Notes: generated by a model from the letters alone, not told the origin. Positions 7,351 to 16,962 are shown, counted from the first letter of the stretch. The stretch is 39,912 nt of DNA from Persephonella marina EX-H1 (GCF_000021565.1 NC_012440.1:1890373-1930284), one strand, 5' to 3'. A program made the numbers and translations.

Positions 7351-7823
7351 AGGACATGGAAATACATATATTGAGGCATAAAAAACTGTACAATGAGATG
7401 GAAAAACATCTAAAAAGATTAGAATACGCCTTTGATGAGCTTCAAAAAAGAAACTACTTACCACTTTCTGCCCAAAAAGTAAAAGAAATCTTGCAGATTG
7501 AAGAACTGGTTCCCATCTTAGACCAAATTACTTACAGATATTCAAAGCTTCAGGAAACCCTTGGAAAATTAATAAGAAGTTATCTATACCTTAAAGGAGA
7601 AAATGTAGAAAACTTACCTATCATTGACGTCATAAATACAGCATCAAAATATGGAATTGATATAGATAAAGAAAAATGGTTTGAGTTGAGAGAGTTGAGA
7701 AATATTCTTGTACATGAGTATGAAGATGAAACTTATAAGATCGCCGATACACTGAATAAGATTTATGATGAGCTAAAATTTTTAGAAAAGCTTAAAAATC
7801 AGCTTGAGATTAAAGGAAACTAA
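7347..7823 (+). CDS. HEPN-domain RNase toxin, HepT-like
   Basis: This 158-residue helical protein contains RNILVHEY near residue 121, a complete RX4HXY motif. In HEPN toxins of the HepT group the Arg and His make the RNase site and the Tyr is the residue AMPylated by the partner MNT protein. This is the only intact member of the closely related MNT-HEPN copies at 3022-3487 and 7039-7823. GTG start overlapping the antitoxin stop. The next feature is a flippase stub at 7837, so the pair sits exactly at the border between the sulfate block and the O-antigen locus. Toxicity is inferred from family only. Confidence 0.85.
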   Translation: MKDMEIHILRHKKLYNEMEKHLKRLEYAFDELQKRNYLPLSAQKVKEILQIEELVPILDQITYRYSKLQETLGKLIRSYLYLKGENVENLPIIDVINTASKYGIDIDKEKWFELRELRNILVHEYEDETYKIADTLNKIYDELKFLEKLKNQLEIKGN

Positions 7824-7836
7824 AAAACAGGATAAG

Positions 7837-8073
7837 ATGACAGATATAATAAACAGAATAAAGAACAAACTAAACAAAGACATTCATCTAAAGGAGCTTT
7901 TAAAGGGTTCTTCTATAGCTTTTGTATTGAGGATCATTGGAATTATTGCTGGATATATCTTTACTCTCCTGATAACCCGTGGATACGGCGATAAAAAAGT
8001 TTTAATACAGTGCTATAAAATCATTTTTGATGTAAAATTATTACCTCAACGAAGGATCAATTTTAACGGTTAG
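7837..8073 (+). pseudogene. Truncated flippase (Wzx-like), N-terminal stub
   Basis: The first 51 codons encode a charged N-terminus followed by a hydrophobic helix, LLKGSSIAFVLRIIGIIAGY and then IFTLLITRGYG. This is the usual beginning of MATE/Wzx-type polysaccharide flippases and resembles the start of the intact wzx at 14339 (KIVGLIIGFLLTLYVSRYYG). After RGYG at about 7989 the similarity stops and 27 unrelated codons run to the stop at 8073. About 370 residues are missing. The break lies directly before rfbF, so it looks like the scar of a replacement that brought in the rfb genes. ATG 7837 is preferred over an upstream start at 7804 that overlaps the HEPN gene. Confidence 0.7.
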
Positions 8074-8092
8074 CTACGGCTGGAGGGATTAT

Positions 8093-8866
8093 ATGAAAGT
8101 AGTCATATTAGCAGGTGGTTTTGGAACAAGATTAAGCGAAGAAACAGATATAAAACCAAAACCTATGGTAGAAATCGGTGGAAAACCAATTTTATGGCAT
8201 ATAATGAAAATATATTCTTCCTATGGATTTAATGATTTTGTTGTATGTCTTGGTTACAAAGGTTATGTTATAAAGGAATATTTTGCAAACTATTTCCTAC
8301 ACATGTCCGATGTAACAATAGATCTGAAAAACAATCAGATAGAAGTCCACGATGTCAAAGCTGAACCGTGGAAAGTAACTCTCGTAGATACTGGTCTGAA
8401 CACAATGACCGGTGGCAGAATAAAAAGAATCAAAAATTACATTGGTAACGAAACATTTATGTTAACTTATGGGGATGGAGTAGGAAACATAAATATCAAG
8501 GAGCTTTTAGAATTTCATAAAAAACATGGCAGATATGCTACACTTACGGCTGTTCAGCCTTCAGGTAGATTTGGAGCTTTAGATCTTGAAGATGTTCAGG
8601 TAAAAGCTTTCAAAGAAAAACCAAAAGGTGATGGTGCCTGGATAAATGGAGGATTTTTTGTTTTAGAACCACAGATTTTTGACTATATAGAGGGCGATGA
8701 AACTATCTGGGAAAGAGATCCTTTAGAAAATCTCGCAAAAGACGGACAGCTTATGGCATATAAGCATACTGGTTTCTGGAAACCTATGGATACATTAAGA
8801 GATAAGAGGGAATTAGAATCTTTATGGCAGTCTGGAAATCCACCATGGAAGGTCTGGGAAGACTAA
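8093..8866 (+). CDS. rfbF: Glucose-1-phosphate cytidylyltransferase
   Basis: RfbF (DdhA) activates glucose-1-phosphate with CTP to CDP-glucose, the entry to all CDP-3,6-dideoxyhexoses. The 257-residue length matches the family. The nucleotidyltransferase signature [20 protein letters not shown] begins at residue 5, followed by [25 protein letters not shown] near residue 125 carries the metal-binding aspartate, and [15 protein letters not shown] near 182 is typical of the family. GGAGGG precedes the ATG. It opens a run of five genes that together make CDP-tyvelose. Confidence 0.95.
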   Translation: MKVVILAGGFGTRLSEETDIKPKPMVEIGGKPILWHIMKIYSSYGFNDFVVCLGYKGYVIKEYFANYFLHMSDVTIDLKNNQIEVHDVKAEPWKVTLVDTGLNTMTGGRIKRIKNYIGNETFMLTYGDGVGNINIKELLEFHKKHGRYATLTAVQPSGRFGALDLEDVQVKAFKEKPKGDGAWINGGFFVLEPQIFDYIEGDETIWERDPLENLAKDGQLMAYKHTGFWKPMDTLRDKRELESLWQSGNPPWKVWED

Positions 8867-8870
8867 ATAG

Positions 8871-9767
8871 ATGAAAACTATACTGATCACGGGAGCTACA
8901 GGCTTTTTAGGAAGTCATCTTACTGAAAAGTTATTAAATGATGGATTTAAAATTATTATTTTAAAAAGAAGTTTCTCAAATACATGGCGAATAAAACATA
9001 TATTAGATAGATTAACCAGTTATGATGTTGACAAAACACCTCTAGATGAGATTTTCAAAGAAAACCAGGTAGACGTAATAATCCATACCGCTACACTGTA
9101 TGGTAGAAAAAAAGAAACTATTTCACAGATAGCTGAAGCAAACTTCCTTTTTCCTTTAAAAATTCTTGAACTTACTATAAAAAATAATGTTAGATACTTT
9201 ATAAATACAGATACATCTCTTCCCAAGTATTTAAACTATTATTCCCTCTCAAAAAGCCAGTTTAAAGAATGGTTAAAATTTCTATCAAAAGATTTAACTG
9301 CTGTAAATATAAAATTAGAGCACTTTTACGGAGAAAAAGACGATCCAACTAAGTTCATTACATGGCTTATTGACCAGTTTTTAAAAAATACTGGTGAAAT
9401 CAAACTTACTGCTGGCGAACAAAAAAGAGATTTTATATACATAGAAGATGTAAAAGAGTTTTATTCCATTTTGATAAAATCTCTCGATAAATTTGACAAA
9501 GGATTTTATGAGTACGAACTTGGTTCAGGTCATGCGGTAAAGATAAAAGAACTTGTCTTAAAAATCAAAGAACTTACAGGAAATACAAAAACATACTTAA
9601 ACTTTGGGGCTATTCCCTACAGAGGAAACGAGATAATGCTTTCTCAGGCTGATATATCAAAGATAAAAAAAGATTTTAGCTGGGAACCTAAATGCTCACT
9701 GGAAGAGGGTCTTAAAAAAACTATAGACTGGTACAGGAGACACAGTGATGAAAAATCTCTTCAATAA
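8871..9767 (+). CDS. rfbS: CDP-paratose synthase (RfbS-like SDR)
   Basis: This 298-residue extended SDR has an N-terminal NAD(P) motif GATGFLGSHL near residue 7 and the active-site YSLSK near residue 125. Segments LEHFYGEKDDPTKF near 144 and LTAGEQKRDFIYIEDV near 177 resemble CDP-paratose/CDP-abequose synthases, which reduce the 4-keto group of the RfbH/RfbI product. Sequence alone does not fix the stereochemistry, but the CDP-tyvelose epimerase at 12294 needs CDP-paratose, so paratose synthase is the consistent choice over abequose synthase (RfbJ). It starts 4 bases after rfbF and overlaps rfbG by 20 bases. Confidence 0.8.
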   Translation: MKTILITGATGFLGSHLTEKLLNDGFKIIILKRSFSNTWRIKHILDRLTSYDVDKTPLDEIFKENQVDVIIHTATLYGRKKETISQIAEANFLFPLKILELTIKNNVRYFINTDTSLPKYLNYYSLSKSQFKEWLKFLSKDLTAVNIKLEHFYGEKDDPTKFITWLIDQFLKNTGEIKLTAGEQKRDFIYIEDVKEFYSILIKSLDKFDKGFYEYELGSGHAVKIKELVLKIKELTGNTKTYLNFGAIPYRGNEIMLSQADISKIKKDFSWEPKCSLEEGLKKTIDWYRRHSDEKSLQ

Positions 9768-10857
9768 CATATACGAAGGAAAAAGAGTTCTAATAACAGG
9801 TCATACAGGGTTTAAAGGTTCATGGATAACTTTATGGCTTAAACATCTTGGAGCAGAAGTAATAGGATACTCCCTTGAACCCCCAACAGAACCAAGCCTA
9901 TTTGAAACACTCCAACTTGATAGAGAAATTATTCATATCATTGGAGACATAAGAGATGAAAATAAACTAAAAGAAGTATTCAATAAATATCAACCAGATA
10001 TAGTGATACACATGGCAGCTCAACCACTGGTAAGATATTCCTACATTAATCCTAAAGAAACCTATGAGACAAATGTGATAGGAACATTAAACGTGTTTGA
10101 AGCTGTAAAAGAAACTGACAGCGTCAGAGTAGTAATAAATGTTACAAGTGATAAATGCTATGAGAATAAAGAATGGGTTTATGGCTACAGAGAAAACGAT
10201 CCTATGGGTGGTTATGATCCTTACAGTTCAAGTAAGGGTTGTGCAGAGCTATTAACCTCAGCTTACAGAAAATCATTTTTTAATCCTAAGGATTATGGGA
10301 AAACCCATCACGTTGCTTTAGCATCAGTAAGAGCAGGTAATGTTATTGGTGGAGGAGACTGGGCTGAAGATAGATTAATCCCTGACTGTATAAGATCTCT
10401 TTCAAAAGGAGAAACAATCCATATAAGAAACCCAAAAGCAACAAGACCATGGCAGCATGTTCTTGAACCTCTATCAGGTTATCTCTGGCTGGGAGCTTTA
10501 ATGTGGGAAGAACCTGTAAAGTACAGCGAAGGATGGAATTTTGGACCTAACGATGAAGATATCTTAACTGTGGAAGAGATAGTAAAAGATGTTATCAAAA
10601 TATGGGGAGATGGAGATTACACAGTAAATCCTGACAATAAATTTCATGAAGCAAGGCTACTTAAACTTGATATAAGTAAAGCCCATTCCTATCTTAAATG
10701 GAAACCTGTCTATAATGCAAGAAAAGCTCTCTTAGAGACAATAAACTGGTATAAAATCTATCTATCAAAGTCAGAAAATATTTATGACTATACTGTAAAA
10801 CAGCTTTCAGAATATGTAGAAAAAGCTCAAGAAAAAGAACTAATATGGACTAAATAG
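9748..10857 (+). CDS. rfbG: CDP-glucose 4,6-dehydratase
   Basis: RfbG (DdhB) converts CDP-glucose to CDP-4-dehydro-6-deoxyglucose. The protein is 369 residues, the normal length. The NAD-binding motif TGHTGFKGSW starts near residue 16, and MAAQPLVRYSYINPKETYETN near 90 is a hallmark of this dehydratase. VTSDKCYENKEW near 132 and YDPYSSSKGCAE near 155 contain the catalytic Thr-Asp and YxxxK-type residues. ATG 9748 is preferred over GTG 9745 because AGGAGA lies 7 bases before it. It overlaps the end of the paratose synthase gene, so the rfb genes are co-translated. Confidence 0.95.
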   Translation: MKNLFNNIYEGKRVLITGHTGFKGSWITLWLKHLGAEVIGYSLEPPTEPSLFETLQLDREIIHIIGDIRDENKLKEVFNKYQPDIVIHMAAQPLVRYSYINPKETYETNVIGTLNVFEAVKETDSVRVVINVTSDKCYENKEWVYGYRENDPMGGYDPYSSSKGCAELLTSAYRKSFFNPKDYGKTHHVALASVRAGNVIGGGDWAEDRLIPDCIRSLSKGETIHIRNPKATRPWQHVLEPLSGYLWLGALMWEEPVKYSEGWNFGPNDEDILTVEEIVKDVIKIWGDGDYTVNPDNKFHEARLLKLDISKAHSYLKWKPVYNARKALLETINWYKIYLSKSENIYDYTVKQLSEYVEKAQEKELIWTK

Positions 10858-10871
10858 AAAAGAGGGAAAAG

Positions 10872-12293
10872 ATGGGAAAAAAACCTAATCTTTTAAATCA
10901 AGAAGAAATCAATAAACTCTCATCCATAGAAAACAAGGAAGAATTAGACCAGATAATTAGAGAAAATATAAAACAACTAGCCAGAGTATATTTTGAACAC
11001 TGCAAAAAAGATATCAATAGAAAATACATTCCGCCATCTGGAAAGGTTCTGGATGAAAACGAACTTTTTTACATGATAGACGCTTCCCTTGATATGTGGC
11101 TTACAACAGGAAGATTTAATGACCAGTTTGAAAAAAAACTTGCAGAGTTTATAGGAGTAAAATACGCTCTGACTACGAACTCCGGTTCTTCTGCAAATCT
11201 ACTGGCAGTATCTGCTCTGACCTCTTATAAACTTGGTGAAAAGAGATTAAGAGAAGGTGATGAAGTTATTACTGTTGCCGCTGGATTTCCAACAACTGTA
11301 GCACCTATCATACAGAATAATCTTATACCTGTTTTTGTTGATGTAGAACTGGGAACTTACAACATAGATCCAGATCAGATAGAAAACGCCATTACAGAGA
11401 AAACTAGAGCCATATTTGTTGCCCACACTCTTGGAAATCCATTCAATTTAGATAAAGTTATGGAGCTTGCAAAAAAGTACAATCTCTGGGTAATAGAAGA
11501 CAACTGTGATGCTTTAGGCTCAAAATATAGAGGAAAGTACACAGGCTCATTTGGACATATATCAACGATAAGCTTTTATCCTGCCCACCATATAACAATG
11601 GGCGAAGGTGGAGCGGTTCTCACAAATGATGATGAGTTATTTAAAATAATAATGTCTATAAGAGACTGGGGCAGAGACTGCTGGTGTCCACCTGGAAAAG
11701 ATGATACCTGCGGAAGAAGATTTAATTGGAAACTAGGGAATCTTCCTAAAGGGTATGACCATAAATATATATACTCACACTTGGGCTATAACCTAAAAAT
11801 TACAGACTGGCAGGCTGCAATTGGTCTGACACAGCTTGAAAAATTACCAGAATTTATAGAAAAAAGAAAAGAGAACTTTAAACTCCTGCATGAAGGACTA
11901 AAAGAGTTTGAAGAATACTTAATTCTGCCTGAAGCCACACCAAACAGCGATCCTTCATGGTTTGGTTTCCCGATAACTGTAAGAGAAACTGCACCTTTCA
12001 GTAAGTTTGAACTGGTAAGATATTTGGAAAGTAATGGCATAGGGACAAGACAGCTCTTTGCCGGAAATATGCTCAGACATCCTGCCTTTATAGAAACAGA
12101 TATAAAGCTGAGAATAAAAGATTCAGGAATCATAAACTCAAAGGATTTATCCGAACAGCATTATAAACTACTGCCAAACACTGACGAAGTGTTAAAAGGA
12201 ACTTTCTGGATAGGCGTATGGCCAGGTATAAATAATAAAGATATTGAACACATCATAAATACATTTAAAACTTTTATAAAAGGAGTTAAATAG
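10872..12293 (+). CDS. rfbH: CDP-4-dehydro-6-deoxyglucose 3-dehydrase (E1), PMP and [2Fe-2S] enzyme
   Basis: RfbH (DdhC, E1) removes the C3 hydroxyl of CDP-4-keto-6-deoxyglucose using PMP and an iron-sulfur cluster. The 473-residue protein shows both diagnostic features. The usual PLP lysine is replaced by histidine in SFYPAHHITMGEGGAV, which marks the dehydrase rather than an aminotransferase. Cysteines follow the cluster pattern C-X57-C-X1-C-X7-C, from NCDALGS to RDCWCPPGKDDTCG; the spacing was counted in the translation and fits exactly. The electron-transfer reductase partner (RfbI/DdhD, E3) is not in the window and must be encoded elsewhere or replaced by another reductase. It is followed directly by the epimerase gene. 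Confidence 0.96.
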   Translation: MGKKPNLLNQEEINKLSSIENKEELDQIIRENIKQLARVYFEHCKKDINRKYIPPSGKVLDENELFYMIDASLDMWLTTGRFNDQFEKKLAEFIGVKYALTTNSGSSANLLAVSALTSYKLGEKRLREGDEVITVAAGFPTTVAPIIQNNLIPVFVDVELGTYNIDPDQIENAITEKTRAIFVAHTLGNPFNLDKVMELAKKYNLWVIEDNCDALGSKYRGKYTGSFGHISTISFYPAHHITMGEGGAVLTNDDELFKIIMSIRDWGRDCWCPPGKDDTCGRRFNWKLGNLPKGYDHKYIYSHLGYNLKITDWQAAIGLTQLEKLPEFIEKRKENFKLLHEGLKEFEEYLILPEATPNSDPSWFGFPITVRETAPFSKFELVRYLESNGIGTRQLFAGNMLRHPAFIETDIKLRIKDSGIINSKDLSEQHYKLLPNTDEVLKGTFWIGVWPGINNKDIEHIINTFKTFIKGVK

Positions 12294-13316
12294 ATGAAAT
12301 ATCTGATTACAGGAGGCTGTGGTTTCTTAGGTTCAAACCTTGCAACTGAAGTTTTAGGAAGGAATGAAGAGCTTATAATTTTTGATAATCTTTACAGAGT
12401 AGGTTCTTATAAAAATCTGGAATGGTTGAAAACAAAGGGAAACTTTAAATTTGTCCACGGCGATATCAGGAATAGAGAAGATATAGAGAGTGTAATAAAA
12501 CAAGAAAAACCAGATATTATCTTTCATCTGGCTGGACAGGTTGCTATGACCACCTCAATACAGAATCCAAGATTAGATTTTGAAGTAAACGCCCTTGGAA
12601 CTTTTAATTTGCTTGATTCTGTTAGAAAGTTTTCACCTGAAAGTATCGTAATCTACTCTTCCACCAACAAAGTCTATGGTGATCTGGAATGGGTTAATTA
12701 TGAAGAAACAGAAACCAGATACATAGCCCCACAATTTCCAAAAGGATTTCCTGAAAATATACCTTTAGAGTTCCACTCACCTTACGGATGTTCAAAAGGG
12801 TCGGCAGATCAGTATATGTTAGACTTTTACAGAATCTTTGGAATAAGAACAGTCGTTTTTAGACATTCTTCAATGTACGGTGGAAGACAGTTTTCAACAT
12901 ACGATCAGGGATGGATCGGCTGGTTCTGTCTAAAGGCTGTTGAAACAAAAAAAGGTATTTTGAAAGAACCTTTTACAATTCACGGCAATGGTAAACAGGT
13001 ACGAGATGTTTTATATGCAGACGACATGATAGACCTATATTTCAAAACGGTAGAAAACATAGAGAAAGTAAAAGGAGAAGTATTCAATATAGGCGGAGGA
13101 ATGGAAAACAGTTTATCTCTACTTGAACTTTTTAACCTTTTAGAAAGTATGTTAGATATAAAATTGGAGTATAAAAAACTGCCACCGAGAGAAAGCGACC
13201 AAAAAGTATTTGTTGCTGACATAACAAAAGCTGAAAAGTTAATTAACTGGAAACCTAAGGTTTCCAAAGAAGAAGGAATAAAAAGAATGATCAACTGGAT
13301 TGAAGAAATTATATAA
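12294..13316 (+). CDS. rfbE: CDP-paratose 2-epimerase (CDP-tyvelose epimerase)
   Basis: RfbE (Tyv) inverts C2 of CDP-paratose to give CDP-tyvelose. The 340-residue SDR protein agrees closely, from memory, with the Salmonella Typhi enzyme: [12 protein letters not shown] at the N-terminus, [15 protein letters not shown] near residue 79, [12 protein letters not shown] near 120, [17 protein letters not shown] near 161 with the YxxxK site, and [19 protein letters not shown] near 186. The ATG follows the rfbH stop with no gap, and AAGGAG lies inside the rfbH end. Its presence makes tyvelose, not abequose or paratose, the likely end product. Confidence 0.93.
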   Translation: MKYLITGGCGFLGSNLATEVLGRNEELIIFDNLYRVGSYKNLEWLKTKGNFKFVHGDIRNREDIESVIKQEKPDIIFHLAGQVAMTTSIQNPRLDFEVNALGTFNLLDSVRKFSPESIVIYSSTNKVYGDLEWVNYEETETRYIAPQFPKGFPENIPLEFHSPYGCSKGSADQYMLDFYRIFGIRTVVFRHSSMYGGRQFSTYDQGWIGWFCLKAVETKKGILKEPFTIHGNGKQVRDVLYADDMIDLYFKTVENIEKVKGEVFNIGGGMENSLSLLELFNLLESMLDIKLEYKKLPPRESDQKVFVADITKAEKLINWKPKVSKEEGIKRMINWIEEII

Positions 13317-13335
13317 ATAAAATCTGAGGTAACTA

Positions 13336-14334
13336 ATGGAGAAACCTGTTCTATCCGTATGTATTCCAACTTATAACAGGGGAGAATTTTTAGACAAAAC
13401 AATTGAAAGTATAGTTAAACAGATTAGAGAATTAGGCTTAAATAATCAAGTAGAAATCTGTATCAGTGACAACGCATCTACAGATAATACAGAAGAAGTA
13501 GTAAATAGATGGTTAAATGAAAAAGATATAAGAATTGTGTATCATAAAAACCAGACTAATCTTGGTGCAGATAGAAACTTTATAAAAGTAATAGACATAG
13601 CAAATGGTGAATATTGCTGGTTTTTAGGAAGTGATGATATCGCAAAAGAGGACTCTATATTAATAATACTAAATCATATTGAAAATAAGCAATTTGATAT
13701 ATTTCTTTATGACAGATTAAATTTTGTATCAGATCTTTCTAAATCCAGATTAGAATCTTGGAAAAATGGAGAATTTGAGATAAATAAAAATAATCTAAAA
13801 GAATACATATCATATCTTGATAAACTTGGTGGACTTTTTTCTTATATTTCCGTGATAGTATTTAAAAAAGATAAATGGATGGAAATAATAAAAACAAAAA
13901 AAGAGGAAATAGAAAAATTTATCGGAACTCAATATATCCATTCCTACATTTTGCTTAGCATGATTGAAGCAGGTAGTTTTATGAAATATACAAATGTTCC
14001 TATTGTCTACAATAGGCTTGGTAACAGCGTGTTCCTAGAAAAAAGAAACTACTTTAAAAGGATAAAGCTTGATTACAATTACTTACCAATAGCCAGATCA
14101 ATATTTGGTAGAGAGATTGAAGAAGCCATAAAAGAACTTCTGAAAAGGAAAAACACAATCCCAAAACTTCTAAGAGCTAAATACTTTTTAGAATCCGCAG
14201 AACAAGATGAATTTTATAAATTTTTAACAGATTATGAATTGGTAAAAAATCCTTTAATTATAAAGCTTTTTCCAAATCCTTTAATAAAACTAATGCTCAC
14301 TATTTATGCTCAGATGAAAAAACAGAGAACTTAG
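13336..14334 (+). CDS. Family 2 glycosyltransferase, RfbV-like (3,6-dideoxyhexosyl transferase candidate)
   Basis: This 332-residue GT-A enzyme begins SVCIPTYNRGEFLDKTIESI, has ICISDNASTDNTEEVVNRW near residue 42, and carries the metal-binding GSDD in YCWFLGSDDIAKEDS near 100. The N-terminal third resembles Salmonella RfbV (abequosyltransferase), including NLGADRNFIKVIDIANGEYCW and GGLFSYISVIVFKK. It follows rfbE with a GAGG ribosome site. The context makes it the best candidate to add tyvelose as a side branch to the repeat unit; acceptor and linkage cannot be read from the sequence. Confidence 0.82.
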   Translation: MEKPVLSVCIPTYNRGEFLDKTIESIVKQIRELGLNNQVEICISDNASTDNTEEVVNRWLNEKDIRIVYHKNQTNLGADRNFIKVIDIANGEYCWFLGSDDIAKEDSILIILNHIENKQFDIFLYDRLNFVSDLSKSRLESWKNGEFEINKNNLKEYISYLDKLGGLFSYISVIVFKKDKWMEIIKTKKEEIEKFIGTQYIHSYILLSMIEAGSFMKYTNVPIVYNRLGNSVFLEKRNYFKRIKLDYNYLPIARSIFGREIEEAIKELLKRKNTIPKLLRAKYFLESAEQDEFYKFLTDYELVKNPLIIKLFPNPLIKLMLTIYAQMKKQRT

Positions 14335-14338
14335 AGAA

Positions 14339-15625
14339 ATGACTGATAAGATAGAAATTCTAAAGAAATCTTTATCTTCTCTATCTCTAAAAATAGTTGG
14401 ATTAATCATAGGATTTTTATTAACTCTGTATGTTTCTAGATATTATGGTGCTTCAGGAGCTGGTATATTAGGCATCAGTCTTACAGTTTTACAGCTTTTA
14501 AGTATTTTAGGAAAGTTTGGATCTGACACCTTTTTGCTGAGAGAAGTCGCTGCAAACGCTGAGAAAAAATACAAAATTAGTTTTATCTACTGGGAGATTA
14601 TTAAATATACATTTATCTTTTCTTCAATTCTATCATTAATTATGCTTGTTGCGAGCAAGCCTTTATCTGTTCTTCTTTATGACAGGGAAGAATACATATT
14701 TTCTGTTTTTCTCCTATCTATCGGATTTATATTTTATGTTCTTTTGAATATAAACTTCAACTTTCTGAAAGCTTTACGATACACAGGTTATTACTCTTTT
14801 TTCCATTTTGTTTCTCTATTTTTAATAAGTTTGCTACTTTTGGCAATATTTACAAATTTGGATAGAAATCCTAATTTTATAGTTCTTTCCATAACAATCT
14901 CAGCAATTTTAAGTTATATACTCAGCTTTCTAATTATAAAAAAAGAAATATATATTAATTCAAGAATCTTTTCTTCCCTATGTAGTCTGTCTTTAAAAAG
15001 ACTTAAACAGATAATCCAATACTCATTACCCTTTTTACTCGCATCATCTCTAATGTTAATTATGAACTGGATAGATACTATAATGATCAGTTTTTTTAAA
15101 TCAAATTTTTACACTGGAATTTATTATGTAGTCGCTAAGATCTCTATGATTATAACTATGCCGTCTGTTGCTTTAAATAACATCCTTGCCCCTAAGTTTG
15201 CAAAAATTGAAAAAGAAAAGAAGTACAAAGATATTCCTTCCATTTTAAAATGGGCTTTTAAAATTTCCATACCTTTAAATTTTCTAATTTTAATTTCTTT
15301 TATAATATTTGGTGATAAAATACTAATGTTATTTGGAAAAGATTTCACGTTAGGTTACAGCAGTTTGGTGATTCTAAGCAGTGGACAGTTTGTAAATTCT
15401 TTCGTAGGTGTTATTGCGACCCTTCTTCTTATGTCTCACAGAGAAAAAGTGTTTCTTAAAATTATGCTAGTAAGTTCAGCTACGAACATATTACTTAATC
15501 TAATTTTAATTCCCGAATATAACATATTAGGTGCATCTATAGCTAGCTTCATTAGTTTTCTGGTCTTGCTGCTTTTATCAATTAAAGCATACAAAACAGA
15601 AATAAAACAAAAGAGAGAAGTATGA
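14339..15625 (+). CDS. wzx: O-antigen flippase Wzx
   Basis: This 428-residue protein consists almost entirely of hydrophobic helices (about 12) and belongs to the polysaccharide biosynthesis/MATE-like exporters. Its N-terminus, KIVGLIIGFLLTLYVSRYYG and then ASGAGILG, is typical of Wzx. It would flip the undecaprenyl-linked repeat unit across the inner membrane. It starts 4 bases after the glycosyltransferase and overlaps the next gene as ATGA. The stub at 7837 is the start of a different flippase, so this locus has contained at least two. Confidence 0.88.
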   Translation: MTDKIEILKKSLSSLSLKIVGLIIGFLLTLYVSRYYGASGAGILGISLTVLQLLSILGKFGSDTFLLREVAANAEKKYKISFIYWEIIKYTFIFSSILSLIMLVASKPLSVLLYDREEYIFSVFLLSIGFIFYVLLNINFNFLKALRYTGYYSFFHFVSLFLISLLLLAIFTNLDRNPNFIVLSITISAILSYILSFLIIKKEIYINSRIFSSLCSLSLKRLKQIIQYSLPFLLASSLMLIMNWIDTIMISFFKSNFYTGIYYVVAKISMIITMPSVALNNILAPKFAKIEKEKKYKDIPSILKWAFKISIPLNFLILISFIIFGDKILMLFGKDFTLGYSSLVILSSGQFVNSFVGVIATLLLMSHREKVFLKIMLVSSATNILLNLILIPEYNILGASIASFISFLVLLLLSIKAYKTEIKQKREV

Positions 15626-16962
15626 AAAAGTTATACATAACCAACGCTGTTCTACTTCTGATGATTGCTTCTATATTTTTCTTAAAATTTAATTTAGTAA
15701 CAATTTTTTCTCTACTAGTTATATCCATTTCAATTATTCTAGTTATCGCAGATAAAATAACAAAACAGCTCAAGATATTACCCGTTGGCTTACTCATCTT
15801 GATAAATTATACCCTTTGGATTTCTTCAGGACTACTAATAGGTGGCATAGAACTTTCAATAGACATAGGCATTTTAAAAGAGTATCTTGAAGGAGAAGGA
15901 AGAATTTTTCTTTACTATCTTCCTCTTATATATTTTTCGTTAGTATATGCGAACTTCAGAAACATAAAATTTATGGACAAGATCTTGTATTTGGTAGTCT
16001 TTATCAGTTTTTTGTTCGTTATATTATGGAGTTTAGGTATTGGTAAAGAAATACTAAGTATCGGAAAGGACTTTTCAGGTCTTATTACTTCTCATACCGC
16101 AGCCGGAACATTTTTTGGAACAATTTTTCTATACATCTTTCTAAAAGCCTTAAGAAAAAATGAGAGAAAAGATTATATTATAAGTCTTATAGCTTTTATC
16201 CCTTTATTTCTGTCTGCGTCAAGACAAGCAATACTAGCTGTTATTACTGTGATATTTTTATATTTTCTTTTTGAAAAACAATTTAAAAAGTTTCTATTTC
16301 TTTTTTTAGCATTATGTATTATAGCTATTGCTGCCTCTGAAACAAGAGGAGTTGAGAGATTTAAAAGTCTTCTATCCCCAGAATTTTTTTATCTTATTCC
16401 CATTACAATAGAAAGAGTAGAATCCCATGAAATAGATAAATCTTTAGCGAGAGATTTATCAACTAATGAAGCAATCACAAATGCATTGAATAGGCTTATT
16501 CTATGGGGAAAGGCTATACTGGATTTCAAATCAAGTTCATTTATTGGCATCGGCTTTGGAAGATATAATGATAAAGATCTGGATTTCTGTGGTATCCCTA
16601 AATTCATATACATAGCTTGCAGTGCCAAAGAAAATGTATATGATGTGACTTCTGCTCATAATTCATATCTTCATTTTCTATCAGAACTGGGAATTTTAGG
16701 CTTGATCACAAATATGTTAATCTGGATTCATCTAATAAGAACATTAAATAAATTTGAACAAAAATTCCAGAAATATAGTATCCACTTTTCCGTTGCAAAA
16801 TATTTGGTAATCTTTACCCTGATTAACGCATTTTTTGGACACGCTTTAGCAGCACCAGCTATTGGATTTGTTTCATTATCTATAATTGGTTTAATATATA
16901 GTTTTGGATTTTATTTAGGGAGGAATGTTTATGAAACCAAACTTTATATTCATAGGACCTGA
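15622..16962 (+). CDS. O-antigen polymerase (Wzy / O-antigen_lig family membrane protein)
   Basis: This 446-residue multi-pass membrane protein has about ten hydrophobic segments and a large periplasmic loop near residues 240-345. The loop ends in TSAHNSYLHFLSELGILGL, the motif shared by Wzy polymerases and WaaL ligases, and LFLSASRQAILAVITVIFLY near residue 192 is a further family feature. Polymerase is favoured because it is coupled to wzx by ATGA, while a second protein of this superfamily (26123) sits at the end of the locus. The assignment between polymerase and ligase could be reversed. Confidence 0.75.
   Translation: MKKLYITNAVLLLMIASIFFLKFNLVTIFSLLVISISIILVIADKITKQLKILPVGLLILINYTLWISSGLLIGGIELSIDIGILKEYLEGEGRIFLYYLPLIYFSLVYANFRNIKFMDKILYLVVFISFLFVILWSLGIGKEILSIGKDFSGLITSHTAAGTFFGTIFLYIFLKALRKNERKDYIISLIAFIPLFLSASRQAILAVITVIFLYFLFEKQFKKFLFLFLALCIIAIAASETRGVERFKSLLSPEFFYLIPITIERVESHEIDKSLARDLSTNEAITNALNRLILWGKAILDFKSSSFIGIGFGRYNDKDLDFCGIPKFIYIACSAKENVYDVTSAHNSYLHFLSELGILGLITNMLIWIHLIRTLNKFEQKFQKYSIHFSVAKYLVIFTLINAFFGHALAAPAIGFVSLSIIGLIYSFGFYLGRNVYETKLYIHRT

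Noticed and set aside
7804-7836. Earlier start of the flippase stub overlapping the HEPN gene
   Set aside because: The first 11 codons follow the HEPN end in another frame; flippase similarity begins at ATG 7837.
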